Under the pieces are notes generated by a model, which searched no databases, was not told the origin of the DNA, and saw only the letters and a program-made list of their open reading frames with translations. A stretch of 6,491 nt of DNA from Oscillibacter sp. (GTDB lineage: Bacteria; Bacillota; Clostridia; Oscillospirales; Oscillospiraceae). Shown piece by piece: positions 6,188-6,491 of the stretch. Location of the stretch: positions 1 to 6,491 of the forward strand of contig JAHHSA010000072.1 in assembly GCA_020025475.1 (NCBI GenBank), given 5' to 3'. How positions within the stretch are numbered: the stretch's first letter is position 1; each line of letters begins with the position of its first letter. The position numbers and the translations under genes are program-made.

Positions 6188-6279
6188 AAAAGAGGGAACC
6201 TTTTGAAAAAACAGCCGTCCAAATCACCAGAAAAACCAGAGAACACGAAAAAACAAAAACGAACAGGAGATTCACACAT

Positions 6280-6491
6280 ATGAAAAAGATGATTGCTTTG
6301 CTGCTGACCCTGACGATGGTTCTGGCTATGACTGCCTGCGGCGGCAAGGAAGAGGATGCAAATGACCAGGATGCACTCCAGGTGGAGGAGCCCGTGAACC
6401 CCGAAAACGATCTCACTGAAGGGGAGGAGACACAGGCTCCGGGGGAACCCGCTGAGGGCGAGGAACCTGAGGCTGAGAAGCCCGCCGAGAA
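6280..6491 (+). CDS. Lipoprotein with an acidic Glu/Pro-rich N-terminal linker (3' end outside the window)
   Basis: The first 70 residues are visible. MKKMIALLLTLTMVLAMTAC is a type II signal peptide: Lys2 and Lys3, a hydrophobic core (4-17) and a lipobox MTAC with Cys20 as the lipidated residue, followed by GG. The mature protein should be anchored to the outer face of the membrane. Residues 23-70 are a low-complexity acidic stretch rich in Glu, Pro, Gly and Ala (EGEE, PGEPAEGEEPEAEKP), typical of a flexible linker before a folded domain that is out of view. ATG 6280 has AGGAGA (6265-6270) 9 bases upstream. The gene diverges from brnQ. It could be a solute-binding protein or a small hypothetical lipoprotein; the visible part cannot decide. 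Confidence 0.85.
   Translation, partial: MKKMIALLLTLTMVLAMTACGGKEEDANDQDALQVEEPVNPENDLTEGEETQAPGEPAEGEEPEAEKPAE

Overview
The window looks like ordinary chromosome from a fairly GC-rich Clostridia-type Firmicute, most likely an Oscillospiraceae/Ruminococcaceae-like gut anaerobe. The reasons are GC-rich coding DNA separated by AT-rich gaps, strong AGGAGG-type ribosome binding sites, consensus sigma-A-type promoters, and a typical Firmicute gene set (GT35 phosphorylase, small XRE regulator, BrnQ, Lys-Glu-rich lipoprotein). The taxonomic call is inference; there is no rRNA or other marker here.

Layout, left to right. (1) 2-286 (+) is the 3' end of a gene for a very Lys/Ala/Glu-rich protein tail with a three-unit 10-residue repeat. 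(2) About 20 bases later comes glgP (310-2736, +), a complete glycogen/maltodextrin phosphorylase with all catalytic motifs, closed by a strong hairpin terminator at 2759-2794. (3) A minus-strand unit follows: a 71-residue XRE-type DNA-binding protein (3002-3217) with a strong ribosome binding site at a GTG start, a plausible promoter, and its own terminator at 2851-2880. The 38 codons after its stop stay open in the shifted frame, so the gene may once have been about 108 codons. (4) Divergent from it, a near-consensus promoter (3415-3443) drives a minimal 386-residue DEAD-box RNA helicase (3491-4651, +). (5) A symmetrical hairpin at 4662-4696 ends both the helicase and the convergent brnQ (4713-5996, -), a 12-helix branched-chain amino acid symporter. 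The brnQ control region is clear: consensus promoter, a 15-bp palindrome over the -10/start site, and a 34-base leader hairpin just before the ribosome binding site. (6) Divergent from brnQ, a lipoprotein gene starts at 6280 (+) and runs off the right edge.

The genes do not form one pathway. glgP and the unseen gene to its left may share a transcript for storage-polysaccharide use. The helicase, regulator, amino acid transporter and lipoprotein each appear to be separately transcribed. I found no mobile element, CRISPR array, RNA gene or obviously new multi-gene system. The points most worth a second look are the possible frameshift in the XRE gene, the cluster of small palindromes around its promoter, and the hairpin plus palindrome in the brnQ leader.
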